Below, in pieces: positions 1 through 9,933 of a stretch of DNA of 64,000 nt (position 1 is its first letter; every line of letters starts with the position of its first letter). The DNA is taken from the NCBI GenBank assembly GCA_963210315.1, contig OY723295.1, forward strand, positions 1,714,501-1,778,500. Direction: 5' to 3'. This DNA is from Rhynchopus euleeides (lineage: Eukaryota > Euglenozoa > Diplonemea > Diplonemida > Diplonemidae). The position numbers were made by a program, and so were the translations under genes. The notes below the pieces were generated by a model. The model was not told the origin of the DNA. It did no database searches and saw only the letters and a program-made list of their open reading frames with translations.

Positions 1-175
1 CCCTTCCGATTCCACTGATTCCACTCTTGAACATGTAGTGTTGAAAGATACTTGGTGTTCTGATGTTTTACAGGGTACTTGACAAAGGAAAGAGGGTGGT
101 CAGTCTTGTGATCCACCCTGAATCCTTCCTGTGAGCAGCAGATCCACAACACCTCGACTTCTTTCAGCGGCTGTA

Positions 176-996
176 TTGATATTGCCTGACACAGCAAACA
201 TGATTCAATTGGAGGAACAAGCCTCGTACACCAGCGGCCCAAAAGGTGGATTTCATGTATGGTTTTAGGATTTCCCTTACTACTGATGGTGTAGAGACTA
301 CAAAGCCTGACCTGATGACGCCGCCATGAACCTGGGAGACACGCCGCGTGAGAAGGGACCTCGGTGCGGGGTGGCGTGAAGATCCTGCCTGAGTGCCCTC
401 GTCGGGACCCGCGGTAAACCGTGGCGTTCCCCCCGAGGCAAGTCCAGGACGAAGGTTGCAGATAACCGCTGCACCTCTTCGTCCGAAAGGAGCTCACAGG
501 ATAGGGGAACTGCCCACACCCCACTCACGACAGTGTATCCGAAAGGTGCACTGCGCGTGTGGTGGCGGTGTCGGGTCCAGACCCACCTCGTTCCCCCATG
601 CCCGTCAGTTGTTGCCCCTCCAGGGGTGGCTGCTGTCTGGCATGGGGGGCGCCCTCCCTGCCTTGCAAGGAAAAATGTAGAACGGCATGCTGCCCGTTTC
701 TTCATTTTTTCACCTTGCCTGGCAGGGGGGGGCCCACCCTCACGGGGGGAAAAAGAGGAACGGCATGCTGCCCGTTCACTCTTTTTTCCTCCCGTCGTGG
801 GTGGGCCCACTTCCGGCCATAAAATTGGCCGGAAATTTTTTTCAGCAAAAAATCCATTTTTTGCTGAGCATAGAAAAAATATTTTGGAATATTTTTTGGC
901 AAAAATATTTTTGAAAATATTTTTTGAAAGTTGCAAACATAAAAAAATATTCTGGAATATTCTGGCCCAAAACATATGTTTGGGGCACTATGCCTA
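176..996. repeat. Dispersed repeat family 1, copy A (uninterrupted)
   Basis: An ~820-bp block that recurs in direct orientation at 15734-17695 with near identity. It begins at a TTGATATTGCCTGACAC segment and ends at the ...GGGGCACTATG segment near 992. Inside are two copies of a GAACGGCATGCTGCCCGTT motif about 85 bp apart, and an AT-rich tail with repeated ATATTTTT blocks. Copy B is interrupted by a 1.14-kb insertion exactly where copy A reads through at about 840-846, so copy A is the unoccupied form. No protein family is recognisable in any frame. Confidence 0.85.
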
Positions 997-1420
997 GGGG
1001 GGGGGGGGAACGGGGCCAGACAGACGCCGGGAGGGCCCGAAGGGTAGGTGTGTTGTGTGGGCTGTTCTTTGTCCGGGGGTTCGCCGGGGCAAGAAGATTC
1101 TACAGTAGAAGTCAACAAGCAGGCACTCCGCCCCCCGACAGCTCTTCCCCACCCCCCCATACACACAACTCTGAGGTGACACCCACTATTGGTGTAGGCA
1201 CACACCGAACACTTCCTCTTGATGTGATCTCCACTGTCGATGTGACCCCCACTGCCACACACACCCCACTACAACAGGCGGAGGCTCACCCCCCCTTCAC
1301 CCCTCTTGCCCTCTGAGAGGCCTGCCGGATCCCCTCCCCTCTACACACCCCTCCGCCCACCGCCTCTCGCTCTGCACTGCACACTGCATTGCCTTGCCTC
1401 TGCCCCTCCCCTCCTGGGCA
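997..1420 (+). other. 5' flank of the SKP1-like gene, pyrimidine-rich
   Basis: No gene seen. From about 1285 to 1420 the strand is strongly C/T-rich. The last AG before the start codon lies at about 1313-1319 (CTCTGAGAG), after a C-rich tract. It is the most plausible spliced-leader or cis acceptor, and would leave a ~100-nt 5' UTR. A G-run occurs near 998-1008. Confidence 0.4.
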
Positions 1421-2053
1421 ATGTCAGGCTTTGCAGCTGACCGCTTCCTCATCCACCACAACCCCACGGCTGGGCGGAGAGGGATTCGCCTGGAGAATCC
1501 GAGCAGCGGGCGTGTTTATGTTGTGCCTTCCAACACATGTCTGTCCGTGGCTGCTGCGACACGGCCCCCGGATGACGAGCAGCTGTGCCTGTCGCCGACT
1601 GCGTTGAAGCTGGTGACGCTGCCTGCAGGGCTGGATGACGAGTGCCTCGACGCTCTATGGGGCTACATCGCGCTGTGCTGCCGTGAACACGGCAGCCGTG
1701 AGCCCGCCGTGCACATCCCAGCCCCACTGCCGCCTGGCTACACGCCGGAGTCCCTCGAGCAGACCCCCAACATAACCCCGGTGCTGGAGTTCGCCAGGAA
1801 GGCCCTCGGCACCGGCACCCCATACGCCTTTGCCGACCTGCCAGCCCTGCTGGAGCACTGCACGGTGCTGGGGCTGCCTGTGCTGAAGGCTGTGTGCTCC
1901 GCCCTCTTCGTCACATCCATGAGGGGCAGGGGGGCGCGCTCCATCCACGCAGCCTTCGGGGGGTGCCCTGAGTTCGCCCACTCCGCCACGGAGGTGGCTT
2001 TTGTGCAGGCCTGCAGCAGCCAGGCTTGTGTGGCGCGGGAGGTGCCGCCCTGA
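1421..2053 (+). CDS. Divergent SKP1-like protein (BTB/POZ fold)
   Basis: This 210-residue intronless reading frame starts at the first ATG of the frame (MSGFAADRF) and ends with TGA. It looks like a distant SKP1 paralogue. An N-terminal POZ-like strand/helix region (about 10-100) is followed by a proline-rich spacer. Next comes a stretch around residues 130-180 (PYAFADLPALLEHCTVLG, then SALFVTSMRGRG) that parallels the SKP1 helices reading 'LFYTLQAANFMNIE...IANMLRGK' in the next gene. The acidic helix 'FTPEEEE' that SKP1 uses for F-box contact is missing; the end is unrelated and cysteine/alanine-rich. SKP1 proteins bridge cullin-1 to F-box proteins in SCF ubiquitin ligases; whether this one does is unknown. 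Its position immediately upstream of canonical SKP1 suggests an old tandem duplication. The assignment rests on pattern and neighbourhood, not on an alignment. Confidence 0.55.
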   Translation: MSGFAADRFLIHHNPTAGRRGIRLENPSSGRVYVVPSNTCLSVAAATRPPDDEQLCLSPTALKLVTLPAGLDDECLDALWGYIALCCREHGSREPAVHIPAPLPPGYTPESLEQTPNITPVLEFARKALGTGTPYAFADLPALLEHCTVLGLPVLKAVCSALFVTSMRGRGARSIHAAFGGCPEFAHSATEVAFVQACSSQACVAREVPP

Positions 2054-2876
2054 ATCTGCCTCATATGAGCCACACGCAACACAGAGAGGTGGGGCGTTTA
2101 GATCCCTTTTTAAGCCTGGTTATTTGAAATCTGCAAAGAGCTTGCTTGAGAGAGTGCGTCGGCGTGGCGTGCAACCCTATCCGCTGTGATGTGCTGTGGA
2201 GATTCGATGAATCACGCCAGACCCTCCTTCTGCGGAGTTCCTTCGGAGTTTCCCCCCCCCCCCCCCCCCCCCACCCACCCCTCTATCTTCCGTGCCTTCC
2301 TGCATGACGAAGTTGTCTCATTTCCACCCACTCTCCCCCACACCCACACCCCTTCTCGGCTTCTCGGGGGAAGGCACTCTATCTAGCCCCCGCCCCCCCT
2401 CCCCCTAGCTCCCTAGCTCCCCCTGCGGGTTTGTTTCGTGTGCCTCTATGTGGCCAAGACCTTCTCCAAGGCCTTGGGCCGGGAGGGGGTGGGAGAGGGG
2501 GCGCATGTGATAAGCGCTGACGCTGACACACTCTTTCTGCCAAATGGGGGTGGCGGAAAACAAAGGGGGTGGGGGGCAACGTTTACCTCGGTTGGGTGTA
2601 ATGTGTGATAGAGAAGTAGGGGGCGCAGTTCTTTCGCCGTGGCGGTGGAAAGGGGGTTATGATATCCTCATTCCCCGCTTTCCTCTCCCCCCCTCCCCCA
2701 CCCCTACTATGCACGACGCCCCTCTGATCCGTTGGAAGCAATGCGGGTGTTGTGCTGATGTTTGAACTTTGCATTGGTGCAGAACGCCACACACGCACAC
2801 CCACCCACAGGAGGAACAGGGGACAGGGGTGGTCTGCAGTAGATAATACCCAAAGAGCCTCGCCTCAAAACTCAAC
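2054..2876 (+). other. Intergenic spacer between the two SKP1-family genes
   Basis: No gene seen. A 21-nt C run lies at about 2252-2272 and other C/T-rich runs follow to about 2420. A GGTCTGCAG acceptor-like site at about 2830-2839 lies roughly 40 nt before the SKP1 ATG. Confidence 0.4.
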
Positions 2877-5800
2877 ATGTCGACGACACTGAAACCGCTG
2901 ACGGACACGAAAGATGTGGACTGGAAGACGCACCTTGTTGTGGAGACCAAGGACAGGAAGAAGGTATGTCCCTCCCTTGAGCTGGGCTGCACTGCACTCC
3001 TTCCTCACAAAGAACCCAAACTAGGCATGGTTAAAACCGGCAGGTCATCAGAAGCACACATCACACACATTGCAGTGCAACCTATATTGCAGCAGTGTAT
3101 ACCACACCGCACCACACCTGCTCTAGTGTATCTCTTCGTATTCCTGCCTCCACTGCCACACACACCACACACCCTGCACAGTACGCCCTTCCGCGTGACT
3201 GCGTGAAGATGGTGGGGCTGATCCACGATCTGCTGCAGGACAGTGAGGAGGGCATGCCCGTGGAGATGCAGCTCCCTGAGGTGGACAGCGACACGCTGAT
3301 CTGCGTGTGGAAGTACCTCGAGAACTACCGGAATGGTGAGCCCGAGCGCCTCGAAAAGCCGCTCAAGGTATGGGGCGATTTTCGATTTCCCCCCCCGGCA
3401 TGGACTGGGATGTGCCCCATCTCCAGGGGGGCGACTCATGCCCCCCTGAACCTGGCCCTTCCACCACCCGCTGCAACACAGGACGACCTCAAAAGTCTTG
3501 TGCCCGACATGGACTGGCAGTACATCACCACAGAGCTGCTGGAGGACGGGGATGAGAAGAAGGTATGTCTAGAGGAGTGTTGCGCGAGACGGACAGAGCC
3601 CTCCCTTGCAACCCGGGGAGTGCCCCCTTCACCACCCACCCCGCCCCCCCCGCCCCCCGTTTGGAACAATCAATTCTACATTCTTGGGGTGTTGGCGGGT
3701 CTGTTCCATCTCCTATGTTCAGGGAAATTCGCAAAAAATCGCAAAAAATCACCGAAAATCACCAAAAATCGTCAGCTGATTGAGGGTGTGATATGAGGGT
3801 TCTATCCAACAAGGATATCAAGGCGGCACTTTCAAAGTCCTGCCAAGGACAGCGCCACGTGGGTGTGTGCTTCTGATATATGTTATGTCATCATGTGAAC
3901 CCTCCCCAGCGTGTGCCAACATCCCTGACACGCTCACGAAAAGCATGACACGGAGAAAACAGGTGCCGAAACAACCTGCCGAGCACACGGGTGGTGCCAC
4001 GTTGATCCACGCAGCGATCTCCCATGACAGGAAGCCTTGTCGCCACGGCAGAGTCGCCGCAGACTGTGGGAGAGGTGTCGCCAGTCACCTTGAGGTTGCA
4101 GTGTGTCATCAGGCTAAGACCCGTGCCCTCTTCACCTCCCCTGTTAGGTTGCTCCCATATCGTTGCCTGCTTTGGGGCCTGAAGGACATAGGGGTCCAGC
4201 AGGCACTTGAGCATCGCAAGGCATGAGTGGCTGTTTCAAACTCCTGGTGCAAGCACCCGTCATGGTCTGGGGAAGCCCTCCCAGGTAGTTTAACGTCTTG
4301 CCCAGGACACCCGATCACAACAGATCAAACAGACCAAAAAATCAAACAGACCAAAAATCACGGAGCCCCTTATAAAAGAGCTTTTTAAATTGAGTGAAAA
4401 AAGGTGAAAAAAGGTGAAAAAACGGATTTTTTTGGGGCGTGCGGGGGGGTTTTCCTATGGATTTGGGCCCTTTTGATGTACCGCCACCTGATTTTGACCC
4501 GAGTTTGGAGGAATTTGGCAGAGTTTGGAGGTGTTTGGTGGAGTTTGGTGGCGTTCGGTAGTGTTGTGCGGTGTTGTATGGTGGTTCCCTGCAAAAAATC
4601 GAATGTCCTATGGGGTGGAGGGCGCTGGGGACTGGGCAGTGGCCGTTCCACATGCCCTTCCCCTCGTGACTTACACCCTGTCGCCACCCCACTTCATGGG
4701 GTGGCGACAGGGTCGTACTTGCGGCGGTATGCAACCATCAGTACAGCCTGTTTCGGGTTCGCAAAGCCTGGTACGCTGCCTTGCCGTAGGGACCCAGATA
4801 CTGAGGACACCCCTGTGAGAACACTGAGGGAATATGTTGGGCGAGCCTAGGTGTCGGGGTGACCGAGGCAGAGCACCCTGCCCAGAACATGAACAAGAAA
4901 GACTGTTCGACTGACGGGGAAGAACCTGATGGGCAGGTGTGGTCTTCGGTGCAATGTTTGGAGAGATCAGGAGCCTTCTCTACAAGGCTACCCCTGTTGG
5001 ACTTGGCCTTCGCTCCCGTGAGCAGTGAAAAAAGTGAGGGACACCGTTCTTCCCCTCTGACTGACGACCAGTGATGTCGTAGCGAAGGACCTTGAATGGG
5101 GCTTGAACCCGAGAGTCAATACTCAACCAAAGGTATTCTCCAGGACCTGGCACGGAACGGGCGATACGAACGCTCCCACCGTGCGCACGGACCTGTATGC
5201 GACTCTACAAGGAACCACGGGGTGGCGCGCGCACATCACCTGGGAGGCCTCAAGGAGCCTGCCTGATCAGCAAGGCAAGGGGTGATGATCATCTGGAGAC
5301 CTGAGCCCATGCAGGATCGGAGAGACGCGAAGTCCTTATCCACAGATGCTCCACCTGAGGGAGACCACCCTCCACCTCCTTCGGACAGACCACACAGCCT
5401 TGTCGATGACCACAGCAGCCGGACACAGACCAGTACGTGTACCCTGCCTGCAGCACCGGGCCACACCCCATCGAGGGTCTCCCTGAAGCATCTCTTTCGC
5501 CACTGCCCAAGCCGGCACCCCCTCACCGCCACCAACGAACTGTTGCTGCAGCGCGACAAGGAGGCAGCCCACTACCTCGCTGCAGCAGGGGAACTGGGCA
5601 CAGCGAGGTACTTCAGCCATTCAGCTTCAGGCTTGCAGTGGTCTTCAATCCCACCCAAGCCTTACCGAAGCTTGGATACCCCTGGGTCGGGATTCGGAAC
5701 GTGGGTATATCGGCCGGTGGGATGCGACTTTGGGAAGGGATGGTCTACCCAAAATGGCTGGAAATCCTGTCCGGCCGCTGAAATTTGAGCCGGATTACGG

Positions 5801-7550
5801 GCGGCCATCTCGCGAGTCCCACTAGGCACACAGGCAATGCGATTCGCATTGCCTGTGTGACTAGGACACGCATTCGCGTCTCAGACTCCCGTACCCAGAC
5901 TCCCGCTAGCGGGCTAGGGCAGTTGGAGTCCACTATGTACTTGCACTCCAGGTCCCTGACTTGCACGCAGTGCAATAATGTGCCTGGAACCGGGGAGGAA
6001 TGCAGTGCAAGTAATGTCCGGGTGTGCAAGTGATATCTTCCTCCCTGTTTTAGGGGGGCAGTTGGCCTGTAGTACGGATCGAACCCGGTCCGTCCAGGAA
6101 CAGGAAGTGTACCGTACGACTTCTCCTTCACCCAACGGCGTCGTGCGGTCAAGCAAATCGGATATTCTTCCCAACGGGACCCTTCCCAAGACGAAAACCA
6201 GTCCCTGACCAACCCCACAGGCTCATCTTACCCTTCCTGGGGCTGGGAGTATGGTAGTGACCTCCATTTTGTAGCTGATTTTGGCCCGGGTTTTGTGGGA
6301 GTTTGGTGGTAAACTGGAGATTTCACGCCATGACCAAAATGACCCCACCACGATCCGCACAGGTTCTAAACGTTCAAAAGAACGGGGTTTCAAAAAATCC
6401 GCGGAGGTGGGTGGGTGTAGGTGTGGTGTGGGAGCCCCTGAACCAGACCCCTTATTCATGGGTGAAGCTTGACACCTAGACCCACAAAATGACCCCACTA
6501 CGATCCGCACAGATTCCAAATATTCAAAAGAAACAGGTTTTGGAACACCCGAAGAGGCGGCCCCGCTGGGTGGGCAGGTGTGGCATGCTGGCTGACTCCC
6601 AGTCACATCCTCCGATGACAAGCCCCTGAACTAGACCCACAGGTCGAACTATCTCCCATTTTTACCCCCACTCGACCGGCTGGAGTCCGTCGTGTAGGTA
6701 CATGGGACCACCACAGGGACCCACAAGTCATCCACAGGACCACCCTGCAGGGCAACAAGGCGCTGTGGCCTCTCAAGTCACCAGCGATTTTCGGTGATTT
6801 TAGGTGAAAAAAGGTGGCCGAGGTATCACCCTCCGAGCTTCATTCGGTGGAGCCTCCGACCTTCAGTGTTCACGTGCCTTTCCCTATTTTAACAAAAGAA
6901 AGGAGCAGATCGCGCCCGTGTGGTGTGACTTAGTAAAAGACTTGGATAGCGTATCAGTTCTCGTGCGTCGTCTTTCGTAGATGTTCTGTACGATGCGGAT
7001 CCGCTAATCCAACATAGCAAACGAAAAAAGGTGAAAAAAGGTGAATTTTTTGTTTTTTTTTGTGATTTCCTGTTTTGGAACAGACCCTCCAACACCCCAA
7101 TTCTACTCTTTACCCCCTCCTCCGTTTGATCATTCTTGTGATCCCTTCTACTTCTATTTCACTACCCCCCCCCCGTTTGAATGCGAACGCACTCACTATG
7201 GAGGAATTTGTTCCGTGAGGGGGGGGGGATTCTAACGGCATTCTCTCTCCCCGTTGTTTCGTGCAGTCCCACACCCCTTCCTCCTCCTCCTCCTCCGCCG
7301 ATATTCCACCTTCGGTTCATCCACCCCCTTGCTCCCACAGCACGAGAAGCTTTTCTACACGCTGCAAGCGGCAAACTTCATGAACATCGAGCCCCTGCGT
7401 GACCTGTGCTGCGCCCAGATCGCGAACATGCTGCGCGGCAAGAACGAGCAGGAGATCTTCCACCTGTTCAACATCGAGGCGCACTTCACGCCTGAGGAGG
7501 AGGAGCGCCTCTACCAGGAATACGAGTGGCTGCGCGAAAAGAGGGACTGA
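2877..7550 (+). CDS. SKP1: SKP1, SCF ubiquitin ligase adaptor (4 exons)
   Basis: Exons: 2877-2963, 3182-3367, 3482-3562 and 7341-7550. All three introns are phase 0 and have GTATG donors (GTATGT, GTATGG, GTATGT) and CAG acceptors. The joined product is 187 residues, slightly longer than typical SKP1 (about 160). The last exon is diagnostic: KLFYTLQAANFMNIEPL, IANMLRGKNEQEIFHLFNI and FTPEEEERLYQEYEWLREK match the C-terminal helices that bind F-box motifs. Exon 2 (MVGLIHDLLQD...EMQLPEVDSDTLICVWKYLE) is the POZ core that contacts cullin-1. SKP1 acts in cytosol and nucleus as the linker of SCF complexes. Introns 1 and 2 are 218 and 114 bp, but intron 3 is 3,778 bp and carries several repeats, including a ~2-kb dispersed element; it is by far the largest intron in the window. 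The upstream neighbour is a divergent SKP1-like gene. Confidence 0.92.
4236..6262 (+). repeat. Dispersed repeat family 2, copy 1 (inside SKP1 intron 3)
   Basis: A ~2-kb block whose reverse complement lies at about 24273-26498. Anchors: 4236-4312 against 26420-26498; the 'GTGGCCGTTCCACATGCCC' segment near 4640 against 25690; 5090-5800 against 24480-25210; 6050-6262 against 24273-24430. The copies differ by many substitutions and indels. At 4678-4712 this copy has a perfect hairpin (GTCGCCACCCC/GGGGTGGCGAC) that is not intact in the other copy. No coding capacity recognised. The boundaries are approximate. Confidence 0.7.
6335..6560 (+). repeat. Short direct repeats with 'GACCCCAC-ACGATCCGCACAG' core
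   Basis: Two degenerate copies about 145 bp apart (6338-6395 and 6486-6542) share AATGACCCCAC, GATCCGCACAG and CAAAAGAA...GGTTT blocks. A third, more diverged copy is at about 14555-14605. They lie within SKP1 intron 3 and in the repeat-rich region respectively. They look like decayed pieces of one dispersed family. Confidence 0.5.
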
Positions 7551-9590
7551 TCGGGCTAATGGGGTGTGAGCTGTTGGGGCTAGCGGCGTGGCTGATACAA
7601 CGGGTATCATCAAAGGTGGAGGAGGAGAAGACGAAGAAGATACAATGCCCTGTGGGGCCGAGCAAACCCCCCCCCCCCCCAGGGAGGCGCCCCGCAATTT
7701 TGTTTTGGCGGCATGTTGCTGGGAGCCCCACCTCCATTGCCTCAGTTCCCAACCCGTGCCCTATGCAGAACTGTTCAGAGCCTCGAATCTGTCCCTGCCA
7801 GATTCGCCATTGCCAACTAGAATGGGGAAGGGGGGGGGCGAAGGGGATGTGTTGTGTGTGCGCGCATCGTTCGGTGTGAATGATGTGCCTGCGTCTGTGA
7901 GGCGGAGGGGGGGGGGGGTGGGAGGGGTGGGGGCGGGAGGGGGGGAGTTATCTGTTTCGACGCAGCCAGTGTGGCTCAGGTTGGGCTGTTTGTTGTCCAA
8001 CTCTGAGGCGGGGGCGTCCTGATCGTCTTCTTCCCCCCAGCCCCTTCCGCCCCTTCCCCCCCGAACCCCCGATCGACGATATGCGTGGACTAGATATCCC
8101 ACGCGGATCAGGCGGCGCAATAGGAGCGTGACTGCCTATATTTTGAGTAAGCCCTGACGTTTCTTTTGCGGCAACTTGACTTGTGCAGAGTTGTCTGTGT
8201 TGGCAGTTGAAAAATCTCGCATCGGTGGCAGTGGGCGTGGGCATCAATCGCAGAAGTATTGCCCAGGCACAGCAAAGCAATATATAAACAGCGCATTCCA
8301 AACAGAAGGCCGTTGAAGCCCGCAAGCGAGAGTCTGGAGTGATTCCAAAAAAAATCAGACAAAATGGCCCTCGCGGCACTGCCAGTTTGGCACCCGTGAG
8401 GAAAAGGAATATTTTTTTCTGGCCCGCGTTGCACAGCAACCTAGCTACGCGTTTCCCCCCCCCCCCCCCCACCCCCTCCCCACCACGCAAACACTGCGCA
8501 ACACCCAAAGGAGGTGCCGGGTCGAGGCGCGTCTTGAAACTGTCCTCGCCTGCTCCCCCTCCCCCAGCCAGGGAAGCCAACACCTCGCGCTGGGCCTCGC
8601 ACAACACAGCAGCCTGCCTGCATAACAGCTGTTTTACTCTCAAGAACAGGACTTGGCAGGGGGTGGCATCACCATGGCTTTTGATTTCTTCTCCCCTTGG
8701 AGCTCCGAGCCAACGCCCGAGCGCCCAATCCCGATCAAAAAGTTGACGTAGCCTGATGAGAAAAAGGGCGTGATATTGGGTTCCCACTGGGCAATTATAT
8801 TATGCTTCCGGAAAGGGCGCAGAGATCAGCAACTACCAGCCCCAGGGGACGTTTTCTCCCCTCCCCCCCCCCCCCCCCCCCCCAACGACAACAAGGTGGT
8901 CACACTTGCACGGATTGAATCACAGAGTTTTGAAGCAACCCTCTCTAGCCAGGATATTATCTGTGCGTGCTGCCACTTTGATCTGTTTGGAAACACTCCC
9001 AGCTGCGTGGGAGTGTTTTTATGTGTGTTGTGCCCAACCCATCGCTTCTTTGGTGGCTCGGGACGCAGTAACTTTCAGGCTCCGTTGTTGGAAAAGTGGG
9101 CGGTGGGGTCGGGGGGTGGGGTAGGGCGGGTGGGTGGGTGGGGGCGTGGGTGTGGGTGTGTGTCTTGACGTGGGAAGGGTGGCAATAAGGGACCCATCTG
9201 GCTTCCCCCTAAAGAACCCAACATAGCTATATACAGTCTTCTCCTGGCGACAGTTCTGTGTGCCACAACCCACCGTTTAGTTCGCTCGCGCCTGCCCCCT
9301 CCCCCCCGTCTTGGGACGGGCACAGGGGAGGGGGGGTGGTGGGGTGGGGCGGGCGGGTGGTCCGTCGATGCCAAAAATATGCAACTATCCCCCCCCCCCT
9401 CCTTTACCCCACCCGCCCCACCCTGGCGCGCCTTCTTCCGGCGCCCCACAATCCGGCTGGCCCTGTCCTGTCGATGCCTGAGTGATCTGCTGCCCCTGCT
9501 GCCCCACCCCTCTTCCCCCCCTCACACTTCTTGATTACAAAAGGGATACCACATTGCGAGAATGTGCTGGTATAATTGTCTTCCTTTTGT
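7551..9590. other. Intergenic spacer, low complexity
   Basis: No gene supported in about 2 kb. It contains several long homopolymer or near-homopolymer stretches (C runs near 7668-7681, 8455-8470 and 8867-8883; G runs near 7907-7945) and a G/T-rich tract near 9100-9165. Open frames here are compositional and do not resemble proteins. Confidence 0.4.
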
Positions 9591-9764
9591 TACGCACACG
9601 ACTTTCGCGCGGAAAGTGTCATTCAGATCTGCCAAGCGTGCTCTACACACCACTCCCTTCATCAGGCAAGTGGGTTTGTAAGTGTGTGTGGAAGCGTCAT
9701 CACACACATCAAACGAAGTATCAAGTCGTAGAGGAAGAGCGGCAGAGTTGAAGTGACACTTTCC
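9591..9764. repeat. Short dispersed element, copy 1
   Basis: About 170 bp shared with 37431-37585 (copy 2, inside an intron of the 36.7-kb gene). Both begin TACGCACACGACTTTCGCGC and end near GGCAGAGTTGAAG. This copy has inverted ends GGAAAGTGTCA (9611-9621) and TGACACTTTCC (9754-9764), plus an internal CTTTCGCGCGGAAAG hairpin. It is miniature inverted-repeat-like, with no coding capacity. Confidence 0.6.
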
Positions 9765-9933
9765 TTCACTCTCGACAATCAAACCCCCTCATACCCACCC
9801 CTCCTGAACGAGGAGGCGCTCCGCTGACACCACACCACACACACACCCCACACAACACCACCCCCGGCAGACCTTCTTGTCACAACACATCACTCTCGGT
9901 GCATCTGATCTCCTCTTGAGGTCGGCGAGAGAA

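Noticed and set aside
393..822. Overlapping + and - strand frames in repeat family 1, also seen in its second copy
   Set aside because: Several frames are open simultaneously on both strands, none resembles a protein, and the conservation is explained by recent duplication of the repeat.
6060..6110. GGGTTCGATCC-like B-box on the - strand as a tRNA gene
   Set aside because: No acceptor stem, D-arm or anticodon arm can be drawn, and the second copy of the repeat has lost the motif.
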